Shown here in pieces: positions 8,651 to 16,725 of a stretch of 64,000 bases of DNA. Below the pieces are notes generated by a model. That model was not told the DNA's origin and made no database searches. It saw nothing but the letters and a program-made list of their open reading frames with translations. The position numbers were made by a program, and so were the translations under genes. Every line of letters starts with the position of its first letter. The stretch's first letter is position 1. This stretch comes from Microbacterium sp. zg-B185. GTDB lineage: Bacteria; Actinomycetota; Actinomycetes; Actinomycetales; Microbacteriaceae. Location: NCBI RefSeq assembly GCF_030246885.1, contig NZ_CP126739.1, positions 1,302,001 through 1,366,000 of the forward strand, written 5' to 3'.

Positions 8651-9579
8651 CCCCCGTGGGCGGCACCGACATCGCCTTCGCCATGGTGCTCGGCGGCGCC
8701 TTCGGCCTGGGGGTCTGCTTGCTCGTCTCCCTGGCGCCGCGGTGGGGAGCCCCCTCCCTTGCGCGACGCATTGCGCCGTACATCCGCGACGTCACGGATC
8801 CGCGCGGCCTCACCCCCGCCTTCGATGCGCGCTCCGCGGCCCTCGGCGAGCTGTGGCACGGGCTGCGGGACCGCGTGGCCCGTCTGGCCGGCGGGTCCGC
8901 CGCGCTTGACCGGCGTCTTCACCAGGCGGGGTGGACGATGGATGCCGCGGCCTTCCGCGGTCGGCAGCTGGGGTGGTCCATCGCAGGGATCGCTCTGGGC
9001 GGCGCGGGCGTGGTCGCTCTCGTCCTGCTGGGGCGCGCGTCCGGTGCGACCGTTCTGCTGCCACCCCTGACCGGCGTGATCGCCGCCGTCGCCTACGATG
9101 CCCGCCTCAGCCACGCCGCTCGGGTTCGCGTCGGGCGCATCCAGGAGGAGCTGCCCACGGTGCTGGAGTTCCTGGCGCTGTGCCTGTCGGCGGGTGAGGG
9201 GATCCTCGACTCGCTCCGGCGGGTGGGCACCGCCGGTGCCGGGGAGCTCGCCGCCGAGCTGCGCGGCGTAGTGCTGGCGGTCGGAACCGGTTCGCCGCTC
9301 TCCGAGGCGCTCAGTGCGCTGTCCGCCCGGCTGCAGACACCCGCACTCGCGCGCAGCATCGATCAGCTCGTCGCCGCGATCGACCGGGGTGCGCCGCTCG
9401 CGCACGTCCTGCATTCCCAGGCGCTCGACGCGCGTGAGGACGCCAAGCGCGCACTCATCGAACAGGCCGGGCGCAAAGAGATCTACATGCTCGTACCGCT
9501 CGTGTTCCTCATCCTTCCCCTGAGCGTGCTGTTCGCCGTCTTTCCGGGGATCTTCATGCTTCGACTCGGAATCGGCTGA
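8647..9579 (+). CDS. tadC: Tad pilus inner-membrane platform protein TadC-like
   Basis: 310-residue second T2SSF protein. Core motif LPTVLEFLALCLSAGEGILDSLRRV, then EALSALSARLQTPALARSIDQLVAAIDRGAPLAHVLHSQA, ending in a hydrophobic helix (YMLVPLVFLILPLSVLFAVFPG). Start placed at GTG 8647, which overlaps the tadB TGA by 4 bases; the longer frame to 8446 lies inside tadB and is rejected. Confidence 0.87.
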   Translation: MTPVGGTDIAFAMVLGGAFGLGVCLLVSLAPRWGAPSLARRIAPYIRDVTDPRGLTPAFDARSAALGELWHGLRDRVARLAGGSAALDRRLHQAGWTMDAAAFRGRQLGWSIAGIALGGAGVVALVLLGRASGATVLLPPLTGVIAAVAYDARLSHAARVRVGRIQEELPTVLEFLALCLSAGEGILDSLRRVGTAGAGELAAELRGVVLAVGTGSPLSEALSALSARLQTPALARSIDQLVAAIDRGAPLAHVLHSQALDAREDAKRALIEQAGRKEIYMLVPLVFLILPLSVLFAVFPGIFMLRLGIG

Positions 9580-9597
9580 CGCCGGAAGGAGAACCCC

Positions 9598-9801
9598 ATG
9601 ATCCGCATCCCTCTCGAGCGCGTGGTGCACCGGCTGCGCGCCGTCGCGCAGGACGCGTACGACGATGAGACCGGTGACGTCCCCGGCTGGGTGCTCATCA
9701 CGCTGATGACGGCCGGGCTGGTCGTCGTCATCTGGGCCCTGGCCGGTCCCGCGCTCGCCGACCTGTTCCAGCAGGCGATCGAGCGGGTGTCGGGCCTCTA
9801 G
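9598..9801 (+). CDS. Flp pilin-like single-helix protein
   Basis: 67 residues in the usual position of the Flp pilin. A charged N-terminus (DAYDDETGDVPGW) is followed by one hydrophobic helix (VLITLMTAGLVVVIWALAGPAL) and a short amphipathic tail. The E-T-G segment before the helix resembles the Flp signal EdGatAiEY but lacks the canonical Glu-Tyr pair, so the assignment rests on size, topology and position. Good upstream SD (ggaaggaga). Confidence 0.65.
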   Translation: MIRIPLERVVHRLRAVAQDAYDDETGDVPGWVLITLMTAGLVVVIWALAGPALADLFQQAIERVSGL

Positions 9802-9804
9802 CCC

Positions 9805-10230
9805 GTGCACGCGCCCGGGGGAGTCGGCATCCGTCGCAGGTTCGCCGCGATGGTGGCGGACGAGCGCGGGTCGAGCCCCGTCGAGTTCGTCCTCGTCGGC
9901 ACGCTGCTGACGCTGCTCACGCTGGGCGTCATCCAGTTCGGGCTGGTCGTATACGTCCGCAACGTCGTGCACGACGCCGCGGTCGAGGGCGCGTATCACG
10001 CTGCGCTGGCGGACACTGCGCTGGATGAGGGCATCCAGCGCACCCGGCAGATCGTGACCCGCACGGTCGGCGGAGAGTACGCCGCGGAGATCACAGTGCA
10101 GGAGTCCGGCGAACTCGGAGAGCCCACCGTGCGGATCAGCGTGCGGGCGCCGCTGCCGCTCGTCGGGCTGCTCGGCCCGCCCCGCATGATGGAGGTGACG
10201 GCGCATGCACCGCTGGAATCCTTCGAGTGA
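9805..10230 (+). CDS. TadE-like minor pilin
   Basis: 141-residue bitopic protein. The N-terminal TadE motif DERGSSPVEFVLVGTLLTLLTLGVIQFGLVVYVRN supplies the prepilin-like cleavage/membrane segment. The remainder is an extracytoplasmic domain with repeated beta-like stretches. GTG start 3 nt after the preceding stop. Overlaps the next gene by 26 bases. Confidence 0.82.
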   Translation: MHAPGGVGIRRRFAAMVADERGSSPVEFVLVGTLLTLLTLGVIQFGLVVYVRNVVHDAAVEGAYHAALADTALDEGIQRTRQIVTRTVGGEYAAEITVQESGELGEPTVRISVRAPLPLVGLLGPPRMMEVTAHAPLESFE

Positions 10231-10660
10231 GAACGAGCGGGGATCGGCGGCGCTCGAGTTCATCCTCGTCGGAGTCGTGCTCCTCGTGCCCCTCGTGTAC
10301 CTCGTCGTTTCGCTCGGTCTCATCCAAGGGCAGGCTCTCGGGGCTGAGGCCGGCGCGCGGCACATCGCTCGCGCCCTCTCGGTCGCAGAGGACGCGGACG
10401 CCGCGCGCGCCGGCGCTGACCGGATCCTGAGCTCGGTGGTGGATGAGTACGGACTGGATCCGGAATCGGTCCGCGTCGCACTGGAGTGCCGGCCGGCCGG
10501 CGCCACGTGCCCCGAAGCCGGCGCCACGCTCGTGGTGACCCTCACGACGAGCGTCACGCTTCCCCTGGTGCCGCCCGTGCTCGGACTCGACCGCTTCGCG
10601 GCTGTGCCGGTTCAGGCATCCGCTGTGCAGAAGGTGTCGCGCTTCTGGGAGCCGGAATGA
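10205..10660 (+). CDS. Second TadE-like protein
   Basis: 151 residues with the TadE N-terminal signature NERGSAALEFILVGVVLLVPLVYLVVSLGLIQGQALG, then a domain with two Cys (LECRPAGATCPEAG) that could form a disulfide. ATG at 10205 lies inside the preceding gene. Its own TGA overlaps the next ATG. Confidence 0.8.
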   Translation: MHRWNPSSENERGSAALEFILVGVVLLVPLVYLVVSLGLIQGQALGAEAGARHIARALSVAEDADAARAGADRILSSVVDEYGLDPESVRVALECRPAGATCPEAGATLVVTLTTSVTLPLVPPVLGLDRFAAVPVQASAVQKVSRFWEPE

Positions 10661-11109
10661 GTGCGCGCCTGCGGGCCGTGCCGCTGTGGATGCCGCGGAG
10701 GGGAGTCGCCGGCGACGAGGGGAGCATCCTGATCCTGACCCTCGGCTACGCGCTTCTCGCGATCATGGTCGTGCTCGTCTGCGTGGACGCGACCAGCCTG
10801 TACCTGGCGCAGAAGCGGCTGGATGCGCTCGCTGACGCGGCCGCCCTGGCCGGAGCGGACGGGTTCACGTTCGTGGTCGAGGGGGAGGAGCCGAAGGCGG
10901 AACTGACCTCGGATGGGGTGCGCGAGCAGGCCGAGGCCGTCGTGGGCGAGCTGGGTGACGACGCTGTCGTGGTCGACGCGGGAACGCCGGATGGTGTCTC
11001 CGCGCGGGTGACGGTCGCCGGAACGTGGCGGCCGCCGGTCATCGCGCTGTTCGTGCCCGACGGCGTGGCGCTGGAGGCGACCGCGACCAGCCGGACGGCG
11101 CTGCGTTAG
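10657..11109 (+). CDS. TadG-like / Rv3660c-type secretion-neighbourhood protein
   Basis: 150 residues. Starts MSARLRAVPLW and has a hydrophobic N-terminal helix in GDEGSILILTLGYALLAIMVVLVCVDATSLYLAQKRLDALADAAALAGADG, the typical putative Tad Flp pilus-assembly motif. ATG 10657 overlaps the previous TGA by 4 bases; the longer frame from 10486 is rejected. Its TAG at 11107-11109 overlaps, on the opposite strand, the stop of the next gene. Last gene of the pilus operon; no prepilin peptidase or TadZ is seen in the window. Confidence 0.78.
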   Translation: MSARLRAVPLWMPRRGVAGDEGSILILTLGYALLAIMVVLVCVDATSLYLAQKRLDALADAAALAGADGFTFVVEGEEPKAELTSDGVREQAEAVVGELGDDAVVVDAGTPDGVSARVTVAGTWRPPVIALFVPDGVALEATATSRTALR

Positions 11110-11495
11110 ACCGTCTCGCTGCGCGGGACGGAGCCGGGCCGTGGTGCGCGCGTGGCACTGACGATTCCCAGGACCGGGATCGCCCAGATCGCGATGGAGA
11201 CGACCAGCTCAACCACGACGACCGCGAACCCCGGAACGCCGATGCCCTGCCCGGTCGACTCCAGGGAGTCGGGCTGAACCAGCGACTCGGGCATCGGTGA
11301 GAGCACCGCCTGCAGCGCCGAGATCGTCCAGTGCGTGGCGCCGGCGACGTAGAGGATCCACGCGATCAGCGACCCCGCAGCGATCGCGACGGCGATGATG
11401 CCGCATGCCACCGCTGACCGCTCGCGCCGGATGATCCCGACGGCGATGCACCCGATGCCCAGAGCGACATACAGAGCAAGGAACACGAACAGCAT
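11106..11495 (-). CDS. Hypothetical four-helix membrane protein
   Basis: 129 residues with about four hydrophobic helices and no motif I recognise. Start placed at ATG 11495 because gcggagggggaagcc immediately precedes it; a GTG 21 nt upstream is possible. The C-terminus overlaps the TadG-like gene stop-to-stop. Function unknown. Confidence 0.6.
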   Translation of the reverse strand: MLFVFLALYVALGIGCIAVGIIRRERSAVACGIIAVAIAAGSLIAWILYVAGATHWTISALQAVLSPMPESLVQPDSLESTGQGIGVPGFAVVVVELVVSIAIWAIPVLGIVSATRAPRPGSVPRSETV

Positions 11496-11563
11496 GGCTT
11501 CCCCCTCCGCCGTCACGTCAGGCCCGAGTATAGGCGGGCACGCACGCGGACCGGCGTTTCAGC

Positions 11564-12841
11564 TCACTCCCGCACGCGCGGCACGAACCGGGGCACCCAG
11601 CGCACGAACGCAACCGCACCCAGCAGCGCCATGACGCCCACCGCGCCGGTGGCGATCGACAGCGACCAGACCGCCGTGATCCCGGACACGAGCAGCGGAG
11701 ACAGCGCCCCACCCGCGTCGGTGAGTGTCCGCCACGAGCCGAGGAAGGGCGCCGGATCGGACTTCGGCGAGACGTCCGCCCCCAGTGTGAGCAGGATGCC
11801 GCTGGAGAGCCCGTTACCCACTCCGAGCACCGCGGCGAACATCGCGAACCACATCGCCGAGGAGTCCAGGTCGTGGGTGACGGCGAGGGCGAGGAAGCCC
11901 AGCCCCATCAGCACCATCGCCGGCAGCGCCGCCCAGAGGCGCCCGAAACGGTCCATCACCTGACCGCTGGCGTAGAAGAGTGCGAAATCGATCGCCCCCG
12001 AGATGCCCACGACCAGCGCGATGGTCTGCGCATCCAGTCCGATCGAGAAGCCCCAGAGCGGCAGCACGACCTGCCGTGCCGACCGGACGGCGGAGAGGGA
12101 TGCCGCGGCCAGGCCGAGGCGGGACAGCACCGTGCGGAACCGCCACATCGTGCGGAAGACCCCCACTCGCTCGGACGTGGGGATCGAGCCGGTCACCGCC
12201 TCGCCGGTGTCCTCGGCCATCGAGGAGTCCGGATTCGGGCGGGTCTGGACGGCGACCTGCTTCTCCGGATCGGGGCCGAACAGGACCAGCAGCACCGTCG
12301 CGACCAGGCATCCGCCGAAGAACCAGATCGCCGCATGCTCGTCACCGAACAGTGCGAGCAGACCCGCCGCGACGAAGGGTCCGACGAACATGCCGAGCCG
12401 GAACGTTCCGCCCAGAACCGAGAGTGCACGCGCGCGGAACGCCAGCGGCACGCGGGTCGTCATGAACGAGTGCCGCGCGAGCCCGAACCCGGCCGCGCAG
12501 AAGCCGATGAGGAACACGGATGCCGCGAAGACGCCCAGGACCGGCGCGAACACCATGCCCACCACGCCGAGCAGTGACAGCGTCCCGGCGATCGCCATCG
12601 TCAGCCGCTCGCCGATGCGCGCCACCGCCCACCCCGCCGGCAGGTTGCCGCAGAGCTGACCGACCACCAGCGCCGATGCGACGAGGGCGGCCAGGGCGAC
12701 ATCTGCGCCGAGCCGCGCGGCGATGATCGGGATCAGCGGGATGACGGCGCCCTCACCGAGGGCGAACAGCACGGTGGGGCCGTAGATCATCGGCCCGAAG
12801 CGCAGAAGGATGGAGGCTGCGCGGTCGGTCACTGCATCCAC
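11564..12841 (-). CDS. Major facilitator superfamily (MFS) transporter
   Basis: Up to 425 residues with 12 predicted helices in two halves split by a hydrophilic loop (about 200-240, with DPEKQVAVQTRPNPDSS). The loop between TM2 and TM3 carries GWAVARIGERLTM, the degenerate MFS motif A. Substrate unknown. Only 17 bp separate its first ATG (12841) from prfB on the other strand, so the true start may be GTG 12832 (VTDRAAS), which would leave room for a divergent promoter. Confidence 0.82.
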   Translation of the reverse strand: MDAVTDRAASILLRFGPMIYGPTVLFALGEGAVIPLIPIIAARLGADVALAALVASALVVGQLCGNLPAGWAVARIGERLTMAIAGTLSLLGVVGMVFAPVLGVFAASVFLIGFCAAGFGLARHSFMTTRVPLAFRARALSVLGGTFRLGMFVGPFVAAGLLALFGDEHAAIWFFGGCLVATVLLVLFGPDPEKQVAVQTRPNPDSSMAEDTGEAVTGSIPTSERVGVFRTMWRFRTVLSRLGLAAASLSAVRSARQVVLPLWGFSIGLDAQTIALVVGISGAIDFALFYASGQVMDRFGRLWAALPAMVLMGLGFLALAVTHDLDSSAMWFAMFAAVLGVGNGLSSGILLTLGADVSPKSDPAPFLGSWRTLTDAGGALSPLLVSGITAVWSLSIATGAVGVMALLGAVAFVRWVPRFVPRVRE

Positions 12842-12843
12842 GT

Positions 12844-12849
12844 TAGTCT
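12844..12849 (+). promoter_or_regulatory. -10 hexamer TAGTCT for prfB, leaderless-type spacing
   Basis: TAGTCT ends 10 nt before the prfB ATG (12859). ggag lies in between but too close to the predicted initiation site to form a full leader. Initiation at or near the start codon is inferred. Confidence 0.45.
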
Positions 12850-12858
12850 GGAGCTGTC

Positions 12859-13968
12859 ATGCTTGACTTCGATCTTTCCGCCGACATCCAGGCGCTGCGC
12901 TCCACTTTCACCGACATCAAGTCGGTGGTCGATGTCGATGCGCTGACCGCCGACATCGCCCGGCTGAGCGAAGAAGCCGGTGCCCCCGACCTGTGGGACG
13001 ACACCGACAAGGCGCAGAAGGTCACCTCCGCCCTGAGTCACCGTCAGTCCGAGCTGGCCCGCATCAACAGCATCGACCGGCGCCTGGACGACCTCGAGGT
13101 CATGGTCGAACTGGCCAACGAGATGGACGACGAGGACGCCGCCGAAGAAGCCCGTCACGAACTCGCCGAACTCGAGGACGTCGTCGGCCAGCTCGAGGTG
13201 CAGACGTTGCTGGACGGCGAGTACGACGCGCGTCCGGCTGTCATCACGATCCGGGCGGGCGCCGGCGGAGTGGATGCCGCGGACTTCGCCGAGATGCTCC
13301 TGCGCATGTATCTGCGCTGGGCCGAGCAGCACAAGTACCCCGTCACGGTCATGGACACCTCCTACGCGGAGGAGGCCGGCATCAAGTCGGCGACCTTCGA
13401 GGTGGACGCGCCGTACGCCTTCGGCACGCTCAGCGTCGAGGCCGGCACGCACCGCCTGGTGCGGATGAGTCCGTTCAACTCGGCCGGCAAGCGGCAGACC
13501 AGCTTCGCCGCCGTCGAGGTCATCCCGCTCCTGGATGAGGCCGTCGAGGTCGACATCCCGGAGAGCGACCTGCGCGTGGACGTGTACCGCTCGTCCGGCC
13601 CCGGCGGCCAGTCGGTCAACACGACCGACAGCGCCGTGCGCCTGACCCACCTTCCGACCGGCACCGTCGTGTCGATGCAGAACGAGAAGTCGCAGATCCA
13701 GAACCGGGCCGCCGCGATGCGGGTGCTCCAGTCGCGCCTGATGATCCTCCAGAAGGAACAGGAAGCGGCGATCAAGAAGGACCTCGCCGGCGTCATCACC
13801 GCCAGCTGGGGCGACCAGATGCGCTCCTACGTGCTGGCGCCGTACCAGATGGTGAAAGACCTGCGCACGGACTACGAAGTCAACAACCCCTCCGCCGTGT
13901 TCGACGGCGACCTCGACGGGTTCATCGCTGCCGGCATCCGCTGGCGCAAGCGCCCCACCGACGACTGA
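12859..13968 (+). CDS. prfB: Peptide chain release factor 2
   Basis: 369-residue RF2 that terminates translation at UGA and UAA. The stop-codon tripeptide SPF occurs in [12 protein letters not shown] (about 197-208) and the catalytic GGQ in [20 protein letters not shown] (about 245-255). The gene is one open frame without the internal UGA programmed frameshift found in many bacterial prfB genes, as is usual in Actinobacteria. Located immediately upstream of ftsE-ftsX-smpB, a conserved actinobacterial order. Confidence 0.97.
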   Translation: MLDFDLSADIQALRSTFTDIKSVVDVDALTADIARLSEEAGAPDLWDDTDKAQKVTSALSHRQSELARINSIDRRLDDLEVMVELANEMDDEDAAEEARHELAELEDVVGQLEVQTLLDGEYDARPAVITIRAGAGGVDAADFAEMLLRMYLRWAEQHKYPVTVMDTSYAEEAGIKSATFEVDAPYAFGTLSVEAGTHRLVRMSPFNSAGKRQTSFAAVEVIPLLDEAVEVDIPESDLRVDVYRSSGPGGQSVNTTDSAVRLTHLPTGTVVSMQNEKSQIQNRAAAMRVLQSRLMILQKEQEAAIKKDLAGVITASWGDQMRSYVLAPYQMVKDLRTDYEVNNPSAVFDGDLDGFIAAGIRWRKRPTDD

Positions 13969-13984
13969 CCCACGGTCCCGGGCG

Positions 13985-14000
13985 GGATGCCGCGGCATCC
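13985..14000. repeat. Perfect 16-bp palindrome in the prfB-ftsE gap
   Basis: GGATGCCGCGGCATCC, a head-to-head pair of the GGATGC hexamer that is frequent throughout the window. It lies 17 nt after the prfB stop. Could be a terminator stem or protein site; no T-tract follows. Confidence 0.45.
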
Positions 14001-14068
14001 TCATCGCCGAGGTTCAGGCCGGATGCCGCACCCCGGGTGTCGCTCGTCGTGTCCGAGTCCGCCCCGCT

Positions 14069-14074
14069 TAGGCT
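14069..14074 (+). promoter_or_regulatory. -10 hexamer TAGGCT for ftsE, leaderless-type spacing
   Basis: TAGGCT ends 10 nt before the ftsE ATG at 14084 and no Shine-Dalgarno lies between, consistent with a leaderless message. Confidence 0.5.
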
Positions 14075-14083
14075 CAGTAGGCC

Positions 14084-15229
14084 ATGATTCGGTTCGAGAA
14101 CGTCACGAAACGCTTTCGCGGCACGGCGAAGCCGGCCCTCAGCAATGTGGACTTCGAAGTGCTGCGCGGGGAGTTCGTCTTCCTCGTCGGCGCTTCCGGC
14201 TCGGGCAAATCGTCGTGTCTGCGCCTCATCCTCCGCGAAGAGACCCCGAGCGACGGCCGCGTGGTCGTACTCGGCCGCGACCTGCGCTCGCTCTCCAACC
14301 GCAAGGTGCCCTACTTCCGCCGGCATGTCGGGGCGGTGTTCCAGGACTTCCGGCTGCTCCCGAACAAGACGGTGTTCCAGAACGTCGCGTTCACGCTGCA
14401 GGTCATCGGCTCATCCCGCGGATTCATCCAGCAGGCCGTCCCCGAGGTGCTGGCACTGGTCGGTCTCGCCGGCAAGGAGAAGCGGTTCCCGCACGAGCTC
14501 TCCGGTGGCGAGCAGCAGCGCGTCGCGATCGCGCGCGCACTCGTCAACCGTCCACAGGTGCTCCTGGCGGACGAGCCGACCGGAAACCTGGACCCGGCGA
14601 CCTCGGTCGACATCATGCAGCTGCTCGCGCGCATCAATTCCAGCGGCACGACCGTGGTCATGGCCACGCACGAGGCGGGCTTCGTGGATCAGATGAAGCG
14701 GCGCGTCATCGAACTGGCCGACGGCGAGATGGTCCGCGACGAACGGCACGGCGGCTACGGCGACACCTCGAGCCTGCCGAGCCTGGCGCCCGGACCCGAG
14801 CAGGGTGCTGCTGCGGTCGCCGCGCTGACCGCGGTGCTGGAAGTTCAGCGCGAGACGGCGATGTCGGCATCCGCGGCCGTCTCCTCGGCCTACGGCCACG
14901 ACGTGACCGCGGCCGCCGCAGAGCCGGTGGTGCGAGCGGATGCCGCGCCCTCCGCTGCGGAACCGGTCGCACCGTCGGCGAACGTCACCGAGCCCGCCTC
15001 CGCGCCGCAGGACTCCGCGCCGCACGACTCAGCGCCGCAGCACTCCGAGCCGGCTTCCGAGCCGGTTTCCGAGCCGACGCCGGAACCGCCGGCTGAGACG
15101 CGCGCACCGCGCACGCAGCCGGTCCCGATCGCGGACATCGCCGAAGTCGACGTGGCCGAGCTGGGACTGGCGGATCGCCTCGGGCTCGGCCAGACGCATC
15201 CCGACGATGAAGTGGGGCCGACATCGTGA
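14084..15229 (+). CDS. ftsE: Cell division ATP-binding protein FtsE with long C-terminal extension
   Basis: 381-residue ABC ATPase that with FtsX activates septal peptidoglycan hydrolases. Walker [10 protein letters not shown] (about 36-44), Q-loop FQDF, signature [15 protein letters not shown], Walker [13 protein letters not shown], switch His in MATHEAG. The catalytic part ends near residue 225, the usual full length. About 150 extra residues follow, very rich in Ala, Pro, Glu and Ser (for example [16 protein letters not shown]), likely a disordered cytoplasmic tail. Overlaps ftsX by 4 bases. Confidence 0.95.
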   Translation: MIRFENVTKRFRGTAKPALSNVDFEVLRGEFVFLVGASGSGKSSCLRLILREETPSDGRVVVLGRDLRSLSNRKVPYFRRHVGAVFQDFRLLPNKTVFQNVAFTLQVIGSSRGFIQQAVPEVLALVGLAGKEKRFPHELSGGEQQRVAIARALVNRPQVLLADEPTGNLDPATSVDIMQLLARINSSGTTVVMATHEAGFVDQMKRRVIELADGEMVRDERHGGYGDTSSLPSLAPGPEQGAAAVAALTAVLEVQRETAMSASAAVSSAYGHDVTAAAAEPVVRADAAPSAAEPVAPSANVTEPASAPQDSAPHDSAPQHSEPASEPVSEPTPEPPAETRAPRTQPVPIADIAEVDVAELGLADRLGLGQTHPDDEVGPTS

Positions 15230-16140
15230 GGGTCGGTCTCGTCCTTTCTGAGGCGCTGTCCGGCCTCCGCCGCAACGCGTCGATGGTGATCTCGGTCGTG
15301 CTGGTCACGTTCGTCTCGCTCACCTTCGTCGGCGCCGCGATGCTGATGCAGATGCAGATCGGGCAGATGAAGGACTACTGGTCCGATCGCGCCCAGGTCG
15401 CCATCTACATGTGCACGGCCATCTCACAAGCGCCGACGTGCGTGGACGGCGTGGCCAGCGACGATCAGCTGGCCGAGGTCGACGCCAAGCTCGACGGTCC
15501 CGCGCTGGCGCCGCTGATCCGCGATCTGCGCTTCGAGAACCGTGAGGAGGCGTACGCGAACGTGATCGAGCTGCTCGGCGATGACTACGCCAGCGTCATC
15601 ACCCCCGAGCAGCTCAACGAGACGTACTGGATCAACCTCGTCGACCAGAGCCAGTCCGAGGTGCTCGTCGAAGCGTTCAAGGGCATGAACGGCGTCGAAG
15701 AGGTCAAGGACCAACTGCAGTACCTCGAGCCACTGTTCTCCGCCCTGACGGTCGCGACCTACATCGCGGTGGGAATCGCGGTGCTCATGCTGATCGCCGC
15801 GGTGCTGCTGATCGCGACGACCATCCGCCTGTCGGCATACGCGCGACGGCGGGAGATCGGGATCATGCGGCTGGTGGGCGCATCCAACCGCTTCATCCAG
15901 ACCCCCTTCATCCTGGAGGGCGTGTTCGCGGCGCTCCTGGGTTCGGTGCTGGCCGGGGTCGCCGTGCTCGCCGGCGTGCACTTCGGAGTGGATCAATACC
16001 TGCGGCAGCGCGTCGACTTCGTCACCACCTGGGTCGGTGTGCAGGACGCATGGCTCGTGGTCCCGTTCCTGATCCTGATCGGCGGGGTGCTCGCGGCTCT
16101 GTCGGCGGGGTTCGCGATCCGGAGGTGGTTGCGGGCCTGA
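15226..16140 (+). CDS. ftsX: Cell division membrane protein FtsX
   Basis: 304-residue type VII ABC permease. TM1 about 20-45, a large extracellular loop to about 175 with two Cys (MCTAISQAPTCVDG), then three helices. The FtsX motif RRREIGIMRLVGASNRFIQTPFILEGVF is intact. GTG start inside the ftsE stop. The extracellular loop is where FtsX proteins recruit cell-wall hydrolases such as RipC-type NlpC/P60 enzymes. Confidence 0.95.
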   Translation: MRVGLVLSEALSGLRRNASMVISVVLVTFVSLTFVGAAMLMQMQIGQMKDYWSDRAQVAIYMCTAISQAPTCVDGVASDDQLAEVDAKLDGPALAPLIRDLRFENREEAYANVIELLGDDYASVITPEQLNETYWINLVDQSQSEVLVEAFKGMNGVEEVKDQLQYLEPLFSALTVATYIAVGIAVLMLIAAVLLIATTIRLSAYARRREIGIMRLVGASNRFIQTPFILEGVFAALLGSVLAGVAVLAGVHFGVDQYLRQRVDFVTTWVGVQDAWLVVPFLILIGGVLAALSAGFAIRRWLRA

Positions 16141-16165
16141 TCGGGCGGCTGCACCGCGCAGTTGC

Positions 16166-16171
16166 TACACT
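16166..16171 (+). promoter_or_regulatory. Possible -10 TACACT upstream of smpB
   Basis: TACACT lies 66 nt before the smpB start in the 96-bp gap after ftsX. No clear -35 was found, so smpB may instead be read through from ftsX. Confidence 0.3.
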
Positions 16172-16236
16172 GACAGGCTGCCGTGCGCCCGCACGGCGCC
16201 CGGATCCGTCCGGCCGGTACCAGCAGGAGTGTCGTG

Positions 16237-16713
16237 ATGCCCAAGGAACGCGGTGAGAAGGTCGTCGCGACCAACCGTCGCGCACGCCACGAGTACTCGA
16301 TCGAGAAGACGTACGAGGCAGGACTGGTCCTGACCGGCACCGAGGTCAAGTCGCTGCGGCAGGGTCGCGCCAACCTCTCCGACGGGTACGCGTACATCGA
16401 CGGCGGCGAGGCCTGGCTGGATGCCGTGCACATCCCCGAATACTCGCAGGGGCACTGGACTAACCACGCCACCAAGCGCGTCCGCAAGCTGCTGCTGCAC
16501 AAGGACGAGATCATCAAGCTCTCGCACGCCGTCTCGGCCGGCGGCTACACCCTCGTGCCGCTCAAGCTGTACTTCTCGGACGGCCGGGCCAAGGTCGAGA
16601 TCGCGATCGCCAAGGGCAAGCACGAGTGGGACAAGCGCCAGACGCTGCGCGAGCGGCAGGACAAGCGCGAAGCCGAGCGGGCGATGCGCTCCAAGAACCG
16701 CCTCGGGGACTGA
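16237..16713 (+). CDS. smpB: SsrA-binding protein SmpB
   Basis: 158-residue tmRNA partner that delivers tmRNA to stalled ribosomes. Visible family motifs: [44 protein letters not shown], and a basic C-terminal tail ([30 protein letters not shown]) that mimics mRNA in the A site. ATG 16237 is preceded by aggag 9 nt upstream; an adjacent GTG at 16234 is an alternative. The matching tmRNA gene is in this window at 21253. Confidence 0.96.
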   Translation: MPKERGEKVVATNRRARHEYSIEKTYEAGLVLTGTEVKSLRQGRANLSDGYAYIDGGEAWLDAVHIPEYSQGHWTNHATKRVRKLLLHKDEIIKLSHAVSAGGYTLVPLKLYFSDGRAKVEIAIAKGKHEWDKRQTLRERQDKREAERAMRSKNRLGD

Positions 16714-16725
16714 CCCTCCGCGCTG

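Noticed and set aside
12859..13968. Programmed +1 frameshift in prfB
   Set aside because: The gene is continuous from the conserved N-terminus; no internal UGA with a preceding Shine-Dalgarno is present.
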